Shown: piece by piece, positions 34,150 to 43,889 of the stretch | How the letters are laid out: every line of letters starts with the position of its first letter | How positions within the stretch are numbered: position 1 is the stretch's first letter | Origin: G958295935 sp965224235 | Lineage (GTDB): Bacteria > Chloroflexota > Dehalococcoidia > Lucifugimonadales > Lucifugimonadaceae | DNA length: 64,000 nt | Direction of reading: 5' to 3' | NCBI GenBank assembly: GCA_965224235.1 | Contig: CBDCYP010000002.1 | Span: 434,001-498,000 of the forward strand | The notes under the pieces: generated by a model | The model's input: only the letters and a program-made list of their open reading frames with translations | Told to the model about the DNA's origin: nothing | The model's database searches: none | Position numbers and translations under genes: made by a program

Positions 34150-35097
34150 ATGCCCAGCGAATCCGGTTTGGAGATCGACTTGAAAGTACCCATCGAAAAG
34201 ATATTCCCCGACCCTGGGCTCCCGCAAGAGCCCGCCGCCATTCGGGCCGCCGAACGGCATCGAGGCCGGGCTTCCGAAACGCCCATCGTGCAGCCAAACG
34301 CGGATGGCGGCTACGTGCTCGTGTCCGGCCGACGCGGTGTCAGGGCGGCCAGGGAAGCCGGCGCGGAAGTGGTCGAAGTCAAGGTCCGAACGAGAATCAG
34401 CCGCCAGGAGCGGCAGGAATTACGGCTGTCGGAGCAGTATCACAACGCCCTCGCGCCGCCGATGGTTATGGCCAAGGAGTTCTACTTATACCGCAAGACG
34501 CATGGCATAACCCAGCAGGAGTTGGCGAGGCGCACAGGAATCACACCGGGGACGATCCACCACTACGAAAGCCTGATACGCACGCTCGACCCCCGGCTCG
34601 GGAAGCGAGTGGACGCCGGCGAATTGACGTTCAAGGAAGCTCGCAGCATCGCCGACATCGACGGCCACAAGAGACAACGGGAGATAGCTGAACCGTTCCT
34701 CAGCGGCAGGCTCAGTTCGGTTCACGTCGAACGCATCGTCGGGCGGGCAAAGTCGTCGCCGGAGCTCACGATCGAGCAGCTGATCGCCGACGTGGTCGAC
34801 GGTGACCGGCAACAGGCCACCGGGCCTGCGCCGCAGCTGGAAGCCCCTGAGCCGGACCCGCAACTCCCGCCGCCGCCGATGGCGATAACCACTCTGGAGA
34901 GCACCGCCTTGATGCTGGCCGGAGAGTTAGGGACATTGCCGCTACAGGTGATTCCCGAGTACCGGCGGCTCAATCTCATCAGGTCCCTGCGGATACTGGA
35001 CAGCAGGCTAAGGTCCGCCCTTACCTTCCTCAACTCCGGGCAAGCCGTAGAGTCGGGCATTCCGCTACCGCTAAGCCGCGTCGGCTCGGGCCGCTGA
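34150..35097 (+). CDS. ParB-like nuclease-fold plus HTH protein
   Basis: 315 residues. N-terminal ParB/Srx-type fold (VPIEKIFPDP, IVQPNADGGYVLVSGRRGVRAAREAG), an Arg-rich linker, and the ParB-type HTH (GITQQELARRTGITPGTIHHYESLIR). A GERRxxA-like box appears as SGRRGVRAA. The C-terminal 90 residues are Pro-rich then helical. It differs from chromosomal Spo0J (no parA neighbour), so an accessory regulator or a plasmid/phage-type partition relative is more likely. Start ATG 34150 chosen as the first Met before VPIEKIF. Confidence 0.8.
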   Translation: MPSESGLEIDLKVPIEKIFPDPGLPQEPAAIRAAERHRGRASETPIVQPNADGGYVLVSGRRGVRAAREAGAEVVEVKVRTRISRQERQELRLSEQYHNALAPPMVMAKEFYLYRKTHGITQQELARRTGITPGTIHHYESLIRTLDPRLGKRVDAGELTFKEARSIADIDGHKRQREIAEPFLSGRLSSVHVERIVGRAKSSPELTIEQLIADVVDGDRQQATGPAPQLEAPEPDPQLPPPPMAITTLESTALMLAGELGTLPLQVIPEYRRLNLIRSLRILDSRLRSALTFLNSGQAVESGIPLPLSRVGSGR

Positions 35098-35736
35098 TCC
35101 ACTCCTTTCGCCCGTACGACATGAGAGATTAAGAACGGGGAACATAGTGGGTAGAATGTAGCAGCGCCTCTCGTGGGTACCCGCCGGGCAAACGAAACCG
35201 GTGGCGCCGATCCGTCGTCACATGTGGGGGCGCCTCTTGGAGCCTGATGCTCCTATAGAAGTCAAGCCGTGGTTTGAACTGTTTGGGCGGAGGTCCGAAG
35301 GGCATCGGCGTCAGTCGAATGCGCTGGAAGATTGAGAGAGCCCCTGCGGTAACAATCGCCCTCAGCACGCAGGCGGGAATTTTACGCCGTTCCTGAATGG
35401 AGACCTGTCAGTGTCCCGCGGCAGCGCACTGATTCGGCGTTGCGATTCGTTTGTGAACTCAGGGTCCGGTATCCGGGCCCGCCATATACGCCGCAGGGCA
35501 CTCAGGTTGAAGGCTGTGGCGAGCTGAATCCACTCAGCCGCAACGTTGGGTAAGCCGCGCAACAGGAATCTCCGGGCTTGCTGCTGCTCTTTGATGATCC
35601 CGAAGATGTGAAGTCTTCTCTGCCCTTCGGACCTCGGCCCAAACAGTTCAAACCACGGCTTGACTTCTATGGGAGCATCTGTGTGATTTCCAATCGGCAA
35701 AGATTGCATGACCAAACCCGTTAGTGTTAACAGGCA
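35098..35736. pseudogene. Transposase debris: two inverted partial copies
   Basis: A 59-bp segment at 35246-35304 recurs as reverse complement at 35621-35679 with two mismatches, both encoding DAPIEVKPWFELFG. The minus-strand fragment 35362-35715 continues into GQRRLHIFGIIKEQQQARRF and LRGLPNVAAEWIQLATAFNL, a C-terminus typical of IS1182/IS1380-like DDE transposases. No start or catalytic core remains. This is a decayed mobile element of a family different from the intact IS at 13.8 kb. Confidence 0.65.
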
Positions 35737-38325
35737 CTAGTCTGAAGCCTCGGTATCTTTACCGTCCTTACCTTCATCGGCCTCTGTTTTGGATGCGAGG
35801 CTTCGCTCCAGCTTCTCAAGTCGCTCGGTAAGGCCCCTGTTCACCTCTTCCAGTTTTTCAAGGTCCGATCGCAATTTATTGACGTTGTCCGGCGCGTTCT
35901 TGCCGGCCCTGATCGCGCTGATCGCCTGGCGGGCCGTTCGCACCACCCGTCCGTCCAGTTCACGATCCGCCATGCGGCACAACGCCGGCAGCGCAGCGTC
36001 CGCGGTCAGGCTGCGCAATGCCCCGGCAGCGCCAAGCCGTGTCCTATACCACCGGTCGTCAAGCAAGTCTGACAACAATTCGACTGTGGGCTTGTGGTCC
36101 TCGCCCGCCTTTCCCAGCGCCATGACGGCAGATTCACGGGCGCGTTGTGGTAACCCGTACTCGGTCCAGCGGGCTATCACCTCGCGTGATTCCTCCGTCT
36201 TCAACTCGGCCAGACCCTGAAGCGCGCTGGCCCGTATCACCTCCATGTGTGAATCCCTGTCCAAGGCGCTGACCAATTTGGCGTGGGCGCGGTCCGACTT
36301 CGTTTTTCCAAGGCTCGATGCTGCTGTGGCGGCCACGTAGTAGCTCTCATCGGAGTCGAGCATGGTGGTGAGCGCTCCTGCAGCTGACGGGCGTTTGAAC
36401 CTGCCAAGAGCCTCCGCTACGCCCCTCCGCGCCTTCGGGTGGTCTACGTCGACGCAACCCACAAGCGCTTCCAGCGCCGTGTCGGTCCGCATTTCTCCAA
36501 GCCCGCGGGCCGCCGCTACCCGGACACCCCAAAATGCGTCTTCGTGCACCGCTTTCTGCAAAGCCTCGACCGCCTCCGGGGAACTCAGTTTGCCAAGCCC
36601 CTGGGCGGCGTCGACTCGGCCGATCACGTCTTCGTCGTTTTGGAGCTGATAGATCAGCGGGTCCTGAGACCTGGTGAAGTCGACTGTCTTTACGACGGAG
36701 TAGCCCGCGTCAAACTGCACGGCCTTTGGCTGGCCGTCGAGTCGGTAGACAAAACTGTGCTCTTTCTCCGTGATATTCGCCCTAAATGTCTCCCGCCCAT
36801 CTTCAAGCAGAAATGCAATGTCGAGACTGCACCTGAAGGCATTCTCCTGGGCTTGTCGGACGCTCAGCGTGGCCGTCTTCTGTTCGTCGTCCCACGAATA
36901 CTTAACCTTGAAATCGGGATGACCAGGTCCGAACACCCACTGATCGAAGAACCAGTCCATGTTGCGTCCAGTCACGTCTTCGATCGAGCGCTGGAGGTCG
37001 ACGGTGAGAACGTTGTGGCCCTTGTACCGCTTCAGGTAATGGCGGATCGAGTCGAAAAACGCCTCGTCGCCCAGTTCCCTGCGCAACATGTACAGCACCA
37101 GGCCGCCTTTCTCATAAAGGTGGTGATCGAATATGTCCACCGGCTGGTTGTAGCGTCTTTCTACAATGGGCCGTTGGTAACCTTCGCTCAGATATCCGCG
37201 CGCCATTAGCAGGATTTCGTAGAGATATTCGTCAACACCGCGATGGTGTTCCTGCCATCGCGCTTCGAAATAAGTGGCGAATCCCTCGTTGAGCCATCCG
37301 TGGGACCACTCCCTGCACGTGATCTGGTCTCCAAACCACTGGTGCACGGCTTCGTGGGCGACCAAGAAATCCGATGAGAAGTCGAGGTGAGCGCGCTCGT
37401 CATGCAGGGTCAGATCGGTTTGCGTGGTCGCCGAGGTGTTTTCCATTCCGCCGAAAATGAAGTCCTGCACAGCGACCTGCGTGTACTTGTCCCAAGGGTA
37501 CTTTTCACCGAAATCGTCTTCGTAGAGAGCGATCATCGCCGCAGTGTTCTCAAACGCTCTCGCGGCATCCTCTTCACGGCCGGGTTCGCAGTAGAAGTCG
37601 ATCAGCGGACCCTCTTCCTGTTGCACGACGCGAGAGAACTCCCCTGCCACCAGCGTGATCAGGTATACGGCGTGCTCCTTGTCCTGAAGCCAACGGACGG
37701 TTCGAGTCCCTTCGTCGCGATTCCTCCGATCGCTGACCAACCGGCCATTCGAGATGACCGTCCAACTGGAAGGCACAGTTGCCACGATTTCACTGGTGAG
37801 CCGCCCCTTGGGCTCATCGATGCATGGGAACCAGTGGTGGTTGTCCGTGTCCTGGCCCTGGGTCCAGATCTGGACCGGTTTGTCGGGATAGCCTTCGTCG
37901 GGGCCGGTGAAGTAGATTCCCTGCAGCGGAGTCGCCACATACTCGATGGCCAGCAGGAACCTACGACCGCGCGAGTATCGCCAGGGAAGTTCGATTCTCA
38001 GTTTTTTGCCGTCGAGCACAAAGCTCGCCTGCGTCATTCCCACGCTCACCGACTGCACCTTTGTATCCTCGCAGTCCAGTTCGATGCGTTGCACGCCGTC
38101 AACGATCGGCTTCAGCCTCAACTCGGCCTTGCCAATGACCTGCTTTTTGGCGAGATCGAAGCTGACAGTAAGTTTGATGTGGTCGACGTCCACGTTGCGG
38201 TCCTGCAGGTAGTGCGGCCGATCCCCCGGCAAGGCAAACGGCGCAGCGGCCTTAGCAGAGCCGGTTGACCCCCAGTCTCTGCCAGTAAGCCAACTTTCGT
38301 CACGAGGTCCCAGGATTCTGGTCAT
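35737..38325 (-). CDS. M1-family metalloaminopeptidase with HEAT-repeat C-terminus
   Basis: 862 residues from ATG 38325, which has GGAGA about 7 nt upstream (AAAAGGAGACGGGGAC); the frame is open to 38487. N-terminal saddle domain, then the exopeptidase motif GGMENTSATTQ and the zinc site HEAVH followed 18 residues later by the third ligand Glu in LNEGFATYFEARW. After about residue 530 a series of HEAT-like repeats (RVDAAQGLGKL, RVAAARGLGEM, ARESAVMALGKAG) fills the place of the usual helical cap, and the end is a coiled coil with an acidic Lys/Asp/Glu tail. No signal peptide. Substrates: N-terminal residues of peptides. Confidence 0.9.
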   Translation of the reverse strand: MTRILGPRDESWLTGRDWGSTGSAKAAAPFALPGDRPHYLQDRNVDVDHIKLTVSFDLAKKQVIGKAELRLKPIVDGVQRIELDCEDTKVQSVSVGMTQASFVLDGKKLRIELPWRYSRGRRFLLAIEYVATPLQGIYFTGPDEGYPDKPVQIWTQGQDTDNHHWFPCIDEPKGRLTSEIVATVPSSWTVISNGRLVSDRRNRDEGTRTVRWLQDKEHAVYLITLVAGEFSRVVQQEEGPLIDFYCEPGREEDAARAFENTAAMIALYEDDFGEKYPWDKYTQVAVQDFIFGGMENTSATTQTDLTLHDERAHLDFSSDFLVAHEAVHQWFGDQITCREWSHGWLNEGFATYFEARWQEHHRGVDEYLYEILLMARGYLSEGYQRPIVERRYNQPVDIFDHHLYEKGGLVLYMLRRELGDEAFFDSIRHYLKRYKGHNVLTVDLQRSIEDVTGRNMDWFFDQWVFGPGHPDFKVKYSWDDEQKTATLSVRQAQENAFRCSLDIAFLLEDGRETFRANITEKEHSFVYRLDGQPKAVQFDAGYSVVKTVDFTRSQDPLIYQLQNDEDVIGRVDAAQGLGKLSSPEAVEALQKAVHEDAFWGVRVAAARGLGEMRTDTALEALVGCVDVDHPKARRGVAEALGRFKRPSAAGALTTMLDSDESYYVAATAASSLGKTKSDRAHAKLVSALDRDSHMEVIRASALQGLAELKTEESREVIARWTEYGLPQRARESAVMALGKAGEDHKPTVELLSDLLDDRWYRTRLGAAGALRSLTADAALPALCRMADRELDGRVVRTARQAISAIRAGKNAPDNVNKLRSDLEKLEEVNRGLTERLEKLERSLASKTEADEGKDGKDTEASD

Positions 38326-38563
38326 GTCCCCGTCTCCTTTTGCCATTGGGGTGCGCCCGAAACCCGCGGTTTCGGTGTTCAGGCCATTAACGCTGAGCGA
38401 ATTGTTTACGTCCGGCGCCGCATCGGCATGACGGCCAACTGTCCTGCCACCGGAAACGTAACAGATTGTATAAAGTCGCCTCGCCAATGTTCATGACCAT
38501 TACCGCGATTCCGGATTCCGGCTTGACGCCAGGGCGATGTATCCGGCCGCGAGAGGAGCAGCA

Positions 38564-39646
38564 ATGAGTAGATCAGGAACAGTCGACTCCCACGTCCACA
38601 TCTTCCCAAACATGGGAGGGTCGTCGGGATTCGAATCGGTCGAGAGGCACATGCAGTTCGCCACTCACCTCGTTTTTCACAGGTCGGAGGGCCGCCGGAT
38701 TTACGACAACGCGCCGGTGGTCGGACGGGAATGGCACAAAGGCGAGAACCTCGACGAGTTGAACTTCAGGGGAGGTGATTACGGCCGATTCCTGTGGACT
38801 GCGGACGGGGTGGACTACGCACGGTACTACTTGCCTCCAACCGCCCGCGACCTCGATTCGCCGCCAGAACAGATACTCGCCCAGATGGACTACGCAGGCG
38901 TCGATCGCGCAGTCGTACAAGCCGGGCAGGTCTACGGGCGCTTGAACGACTACCTTGCCCGGGTCGCCGCAGATCACCCTGATCGTCTATGGGCATTGGC
39001 AACGATCGACGAATGGCGCGCTGACGATCCCGGCCAGCTGGCAGAGATCAATCGAGCGGTTCGCGAACTGGGTCTCAGGGGTCTGTTCTTCGACACCGGG
39101 CTGATCGGCAAGTTCGGCCGAAAGACCTTGCCGGACGACCCGTGCTTCGATCCGTTTTGGCAAACAGTCCGGCGTCTGGGCATTCCGGTTTTTTGGAACA
39201 TCACCTCCCCTGAACCGAGCCTCGAACAGTGGCTCGAACAACAACGGTCATTCGGCCGTTGGCTTGCGAGATACCCCGACGTCAAGTGCGTTTACACCCA
39301 CGGCCTGCCCCTGTACAGATTCTTCGATGACGCCGGCAAAATCACTATCCCCGATGAGGTCTGGGCGCCGCTGGAATCCGGCAACGTGTACACGGAGATT
39401 CTGATTCCCATATTGATGGGAGGGGTGTGGGAATATCCGTACGTCGAGGCACAACCCTTCATTCGCACCTACTACGAACGGATAGGGCCGGACCGGCTCA
39501 TTTGGGGGTCTGACTTGCCGAACGTCGAACGCCACTGCACTTACGAACAGTCGCTCGGCCACCTGCGCCGGCGCTGCGACTTCATACCCCCGGCCCACAT
39601 GGCCAGAATTACCGGCGAAAATACCTGTTCGCTGTTTGATGGCTAA
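38564..39646 (+). CDS. Amidohydrolase-2 family metal-dependent hydrolase
   Basis: About 360 residues from ATG 38564, preceded by GAGAGGAG at Shine-Dalgarno distance. Metal-binding HVH in VDSHVHIFPNMGG, His in VYTHGLPLYRFF, and the terminal Asp in LIWGSDLPNVERHC. Longer insert at residues 30-75 than the other two amidohydrolases. Substrate unknown; probably a small ring-containing organic acid or lactone by family analogy. Divergent from the M1 peptidase and followed by ilvD after 83 nt. Confidence 0.87.
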   Translation: MSRSGTVDSHVHIFPNMGGSSGFESVERHMQFATHLVFHRSEGRRIYDNAPVVGREWHKGENLDELNFRGGDYGRFLWTADGVDYARYYLPPTARDLDSPPEQILAQMDYAGVDRAVVQAGQVYGRLNDYLARVAADHPDRLWALATIDEWRADDPGQLAEINRAVRELGLRGLFFDTGLIGKFGRKTLPDDPCFDPFWQTVRRLGIPVFWNITSPEPSLEQWLEQQRSFGRWLARYPDVKCVYTHGLPLYRFFDDAGKITIPDEVWAPLESGNVYTEILIPILMGGVWEYPYVEAQPFIRTYYERIGPDRLIWGSDLPNVERHCTYEQSLGHLRRRCDFIPPAHMARITGENTCSLFDG

Positions 39647-39729
39647 CATCCGAAGGGGACCGCAGAACGGGCAAATCCACGGTCTGCGGGTAACATTGCG
39701 GTAACTTCATTCAGACACAGGAATTTCAG

Positions 39730-41487
39730 ATGACTACCACCCGAAAACAGGACGAAACATCCGTGGGCAACGGCGCGACAGCCCCTGAGAAACATGCCGC
39801 CGGCGCGGCCGGACGCGTGCCCGGAAAGCACAGAAGTTGGGAAACCACTGAGGGCATCATACGAGCGCCGAATCGCTCCATGATGTGGGCGATGGGCCTG
39901 ACCGACAAAGACATCAACGCGCCGTTTGTTGGCGTCGCTTCCACACACAACGAGGTGACCCCGTGCAACTCAGGCATTGCGCCGCTCGTCGAGGAGGTCA
40001 AGCGCGGCGTCTTTGCGGCGAGGGGTACACCCTTCACGTTCGGGACAATAACCGTTTCGGACGCTATCTCGATGGGTACCGAAGGCATGAAGGGTTCCCT
40101 CGTTTCACGCGAGGTCATCGCCGACTCGATCGAGACCGTGTGTTTTGCCGAGCGATTTGACGGCCTCGTAGCTGTGGCAGGCTGCGACAAGTCATTGCCC
40201 GGCGCCATGATGGCTATGGCGCGGCTCAACTTGCCGTCGATCTTCATCTACGGCGGATCGATACTTCCTGGCAGCTGGCGCGGGCGGGACATCCAGATCC
40301 AGACGGTGTTTGAGGCGGTGGGCCAGCGGCAGGCCGGGCTGATCGACGACGATGAACTGCGCGCCATCGAGGTACACGCCTGCCCGGGGCCGGGAGCGTG
40401 CGGCGGCATGTTCACCGCCAACACGATGTCTTCCATCGGAGAGGCGCTCGGCCTTTCGCTACCCGGATCGGCCTCCGAACCGGCGGTCGACCAACGCAAG
40501 CTGGCATCGTCACGACGGGCCGGGGAAGCCGTGCTGAACTTGCTGCGCAAAGACATTCGGCCCTCGGAAATCCTCACGAAGAAAGCCTTCGAGAACGCCG
40601 TGGCTCTGGTGGTGTCGATGGGCGGCTCGACGAACTCAGCATTGCACCTGCCGGCTATCGCACACGAAGTAGACGTGGAACTTACGCTGAAAGACATACA
40701 CGACATCTCGATGCGCACGCCGCTGCTTGCCGATATGAAGCCCGGAGGCCGATATCTAATGTTCGACCTCGACCGGGTGGGCGGCGTGCCGGTAGTGATG
40801 AAACGCATGCTCGAGGCGGGCCTTCTTCACGGGGATTGCATGACTGTGACGGGCAATACGGTCGAAGAAAACCTGAGAGACTGGCCCGATTTTGGCGATA
40901 CGAACGTCGTGAAGACCGTGGACGCGCCGCTCAGCAGCACCGGCGGACTCGTGTCCCTATACGGCAACCTCGCGCCGCAAGGCTGCATATTGAAAGTCGC
41001 CGGCCACCAATTCGGAGCGCGATGGTCCGGCAAGGCCAAGGTTTTCAACCAGGAAGAGCAGGTCATGGACGCCCTGAGGCGACGGCAGATCGTTGCCGGA
41101 GACGTGGTGATCATCCGCTACGAAGGCCCTAAGGGCGGCCCAGGAATGAGGGAGATGCTGTCCGTCACGGGCGCGCTGGTGGGTCAAGGGCTCGGGGAGA
41201 AGGTGTTCCTCATAACAGACGGGCGTTTTTCCGGTGCGTCTCACGGGTCCATGATCGGGCACGTGGGACCTGAGGCCGCCGTCGGCGGACCGATCGCCGC
41301 CGTGCGGGACGGAGACGTCATCGAGATCGATCTGGACAACTTCGAATTGAACGTCAGGCTCAGCGACGAGGAGATTCGCGCCCGGCTGGAGAAGTGGGAA
41401 CCGTTGCCGCCTCCCTACAAATCCGGTGTCCTCGGCAAGTACATCAAACTCGTCCAGCCAGCCGCCCAGGGCGCGGTAACCGGGTAA
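39730..41487 (+). CDS. ilvD: Dihydroxy-acid dehydratase
   Basis: Third step of branched-chain amino acid synthesis: dehydration of dihydroxyisovalerate and its homologue. 585 residues. Fe-S cysteines are visible in EVTPCNSG, VAGCDKSLPGAM and CPGPGACGGMFTANT; C-terminal block TDGRFSGASHGSMIGHVGPEAAVGGPIA carries the Mg/substrate residues. N-terminus has about 30 extra residues of low complexity before the conserved start. No other ilv genes nearby. Confidence 0.96.
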   Translation: MTTTRKQDETSVGNGATAPEKHAAGAAGRVPGKHRSWETTEGIIRAPNRSMMWAMGLTDKDINAPFVGVASTHNEVTPCNSGIAPLVEEVKRGVFAARGTPFTFGTITVSDAISMGTEGMKGSLVSREVIADSIETVCFAERFDGLVAVAGCDKSLPGAMMAMARLNLPSIFIYGGSILPGSWRGRDIQIQTVFEAVGQRQAGLIDDDELRAIEVHACPGPGACGGMFTANTMSSIGEALGLSLPGSASEPAVDQRKLASSRRAGEAVLNLLRKDIRPSEILTKKAFENAVALVVSMGGSTNSALHLPAIAHEVDVELTLKDIHDISMRTPLLADMKPGGRYLMFDLDRVGGVPVVMKRMLEAGLLHGDCMTVTGNTVEENLRDWPDFGDTNVVKTVDAPLSSTGGLVSLYGNLAPQGCILKVAGHQFGARWSGKAKVFNQEEQVMDALRRRQIVAGDVVIIRYEGPKGGPGMREMLSVTGALVGQGLGEKVFLITDGRFSGASHGSMIGHVGPEAAVGGPIAAVRDGDVIEIDLDNFELNVRLSDEEIRARLEKWEPLPPPYKSGVLGKYIKLVQPAAQGAVTG

Positions 41488-41493
41488 CAGCGC

Positions 41494-42295
41494 TTAAGGG
41501 TTTCGGGCGCGCGCCCTGTAAATCTGAAGGTCCTTCTCGTCAAGATCGTCATGATCCACGAGACGGTAGTGCTTTTCGCTGTTGACCCTTACTTCCGCGC
41601 CGTCTCTTTCCAATTCAAACATCGCTATCAGCTGGTCGTCCATGAACTGCGCCGCAATTGATCGCGCAACGAGGGTCGGAAACTTGGCGGCGCAAAGCTC
41701 AAAGTCCTGGGCGATCTGTACCACGCTTATGAAATCACGCCCGCCTTTTGCCTGAACGGGGAAAACGTAGTGGGCGCCTGCCTTGTCCACCCCAGCATAA
41801 ACCTCGTCAGTCTCGATCTGACCTATACCGGCAGCACTAGTACGCAAGTGGCTCTGGAGCGAATAGCATGCGACGCCGGTGAAAATATCCACAAGGCGGT
41901 TGTAACGCAGCCTGGCCAGCAAGGCCTGCTCATCGCTCAACGAATAACGCGCAACCACACCGGGGGTTGCGTCCGGAATCCTGGTTTCCGCCAATCGCCC
42001 GTTCGGCCGGATGTCCGTAAACGCCATTGCCACGAAAACGTACTTGGCAATTCCATCCGGCATTATTCCCATGACAGGCTAGGGGGCGCCTTGTCAATAA
42101 TGCTCTGCGGCAATGGGCGTCTGTATCGGAACGAATAGACGACATCCCCAAGGTTTCGGGGTGTTTTGAGGCCCAACTCGGCAGCAGCGTCTGAAATATC
42201 CTTCCGCTGGAACTTACCTGGTTGTCACCATCGACGTACGTCGACAAGAATATGTGTTCGATGATGACTTCATACGTCGACTGATTCCCCAACAT
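41494..42295 (-). pseudogene. Decayed restriction-endonuclease-like gene (two frameshifts)
   Basis: Three frames must be joined: the N-terminus MLGNQSTYEVIIEHIFLSTY in the frame from 42295, a middle part DISDAAAELGLKTPRNLGD plus VVYSFRYRR in another, and the C-terminal 192 residues from 42072 (IAKYVFVAMAFTDIRPN, YAGVDKAGAHYVFPVQAKGG). Shifts fall near 42220 and near 42070. The final part has the acidic/QAKG pattern of a PD-(D/E)XK nuclease core. Directly downstream of a DNA methyltransferase gene, so this is most likely the dead restriction half of an R-M pair. Sequencing errors could also cause the shifts. Confidence 0.72.
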
Positions 42296-42322
42296 TAGCC
42301 GGTCCCATGCGATCCCCGCTAT

Positions 42323-43630
42323 TTACCCCGGCCAGCGCAGTACGAGCACTTCTTCTCGTAGTTGCGCCCTTGTGGCTGTAGCATGCCGTGTCCGGAATAG
42401 GTCTCGCCGCACGACCTGGTACCCAAGGCGCTCAGCCGCCATCGCGATTAGCTCCCCCGTCCTGATCATCACCCGCAAGTAAGAGGCCTGGTCTCCGACT
42501 ACATATGCGAGGTTCGCCCCATGCGTGAGCGACTCCCGAAGACCAGACAAGTGCTTCACCATCCCCCCAAAATACAGTCTCGTCACGCGCGGATACTGCT
42601 TCTCGAAGCCCGACGTCTTGCCAAGACGGAGTCGCTGGCCTTCAATTTCATCAGCGATTACCCCGGCTTCAGGTAGCACTTCCAGATACTTGTCATCATC
42701 ATCAGACTTGTAAACACCGCGAGTATTTGAACGCATCAAATCTTGTTTTGTCGCGCGTAGTTCGGCTTTGGTGTTCACGAAACCAAGAATCACGGATTCC
42801 AGTCGAGTGGTTCGTGTGTAGTCCTTTTCATTTGGATACGGAGGGGATGTGATGACCGCGTCCACCCGATTCCGACCCAAGACTCCTTGCGAAGAACGGG
42901 AGTCTGCGAGCGCCACGTCCGCGACTGCGTCAGATTGACCTCGCAGCATGCCTAGATCAATCGCCATTTCGTGCACCCGCTCAAGCCAGCTGGCGATGAC
43001 CGGCGCGTCCGCCTTGGGGGACCTGACTCCCACTTCCGGTCCAAAGTGCAAGTTCCCTATGTCGGAAGGGAGTGCGGCCGCCAACGCGAGCAAGTGGTGG
43101 TCCCTCAGCTCGTGAGCGCCGGCCGTAAATATCGTGTCCCGCAATACCAGGGCCTTGTGAAGAGGGACGGGGCTAATCGACCCGCCAATAAGCAGTTTGT
43201 TGGCCTCTTCCGGCAATTCCCGCAGGCTTGATCGTGTTTCCCCGATTCGGAGGGCCGCCAATTGCGCCACGTTTTTGGCGTCTGAAAATAGACTTTCAGG
43301 GTCGGGCGCCCAGTTGGTCTTGACCGAAGCGACCATGTGCGTCAGGGGATGGGCTTCGATTCCAACGCTGTCGATTCCCTGTTTCTTGCATTCGATCAGG
43401 ACGGTCCCCGTGCCGCAAAACGGGTCCAATACTGTGTGTCCGGGGCGGATTTGGAACCGGGCCAGGTAATCCCTCACCAGGTGAGGGGGGAACGACAGCA
43501 CGAACCGGTACCAGTTGTGGACTGGCCGGTCCTCCGCTCCAAGCCGGTTCGCGGCAGAGTTGGTGTATTGGGTTTTAAGCCCTTCCGCAGCGAACGTACC
43601 CTGTACGTCCCGAACGTGAGTCACGAGCAA
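42323..43630 (-). CDS. DNA adenine/cytosine-N4 methyltransferase
   Basis: 435 residues. AdoMet-binding motif I DPFCGTGTVLIEC near residue 70 comes before the catalytic motif TSPPYPNEKDY near residue 265, an order of the alpha/N4-type. The TSPPY form suggests N4-cytosine methylation. No frameshift. The restriction partner downstream is broken, so this is now probably an orphan methylase. Confidence 0.88.
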   Translation of the reverse strand: MLVTHVRDVQGTFAAEGLKTQYTNSAANRLGAEDRPVHNWYRFVLSFPPHLVRDYLARFQIRPGHTVLDPFCGTGTVLIECKKQGIDSVGIEAHPLTHMVASVKTNWAPDPESLFSDAKNVAQLAALRIGETRSSLRELPEEANKLLIGGSISPVPLHKALVLRDTIFTAGAHELRDHHLLALAAALPSDIGNLHFGPEVGVRSPKADAPVIASWLERVHEMAIDLGMLRGQSDAVADVALADSRSSQGVLGRNRVDAVITSPPYPNEKDYTRTTRLESVILGFVNTKAELRATKQDLMRSNTRGVYKSDDDDKYLEVLPEAGVIADEIEGQRLRLGKTSGFEKQYPRVTRLYFGGMVKHLSGLRESLTHGANLAYVVGDQASYLRVMIRTGELIAMAAERLGYQVVRRDLFRTRHATATRAQLREEVLVLRWPG

Positions 43631-43655
43631 GCCTTCCGCATGTTCAATCCCTCGA

Positions 43656-43716
43656 CGACAGACTAATACACCAGCGCTACGCGGCTACTGCCTCATCAAA
43701 CACATTAATCGTCAGC
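43656..43716. repeat. Direct repeat flanking the serpin gene, copy 1
   Basis: About 61 bp, beginning CGACAGACTAATACACCAGC; 47 of 61 positions match the copy at 45480-45540 on the same strand, strongest over AATACACCAGCGCT and AAACACATT. The serpin gene lies between them. The rest of 43631-43889 holds no gene. Confidence 0.6.
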
Positions 43717-43889
43717 TACGTTGTCCCAAGAGCGGAGTTGCCTAACTGGGATCGCACGTTGCGCCAAACTCCGGCGACTGTAAAGCATGGCGTGTCACTG
43801 GCCATGCCCCAAGCAGGGCACAGCATCCATCCCCGTCGGAGCCTCCGCCGGGCGCCTACCGAGGCGTGACCGTGGGTCAAGACTCTGCG

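Noticed and set aside
34150..35097. Chromosome partitioning Spo0J
   Set aside because: No parA, no parS sites and only part of the Spo0J motif set.
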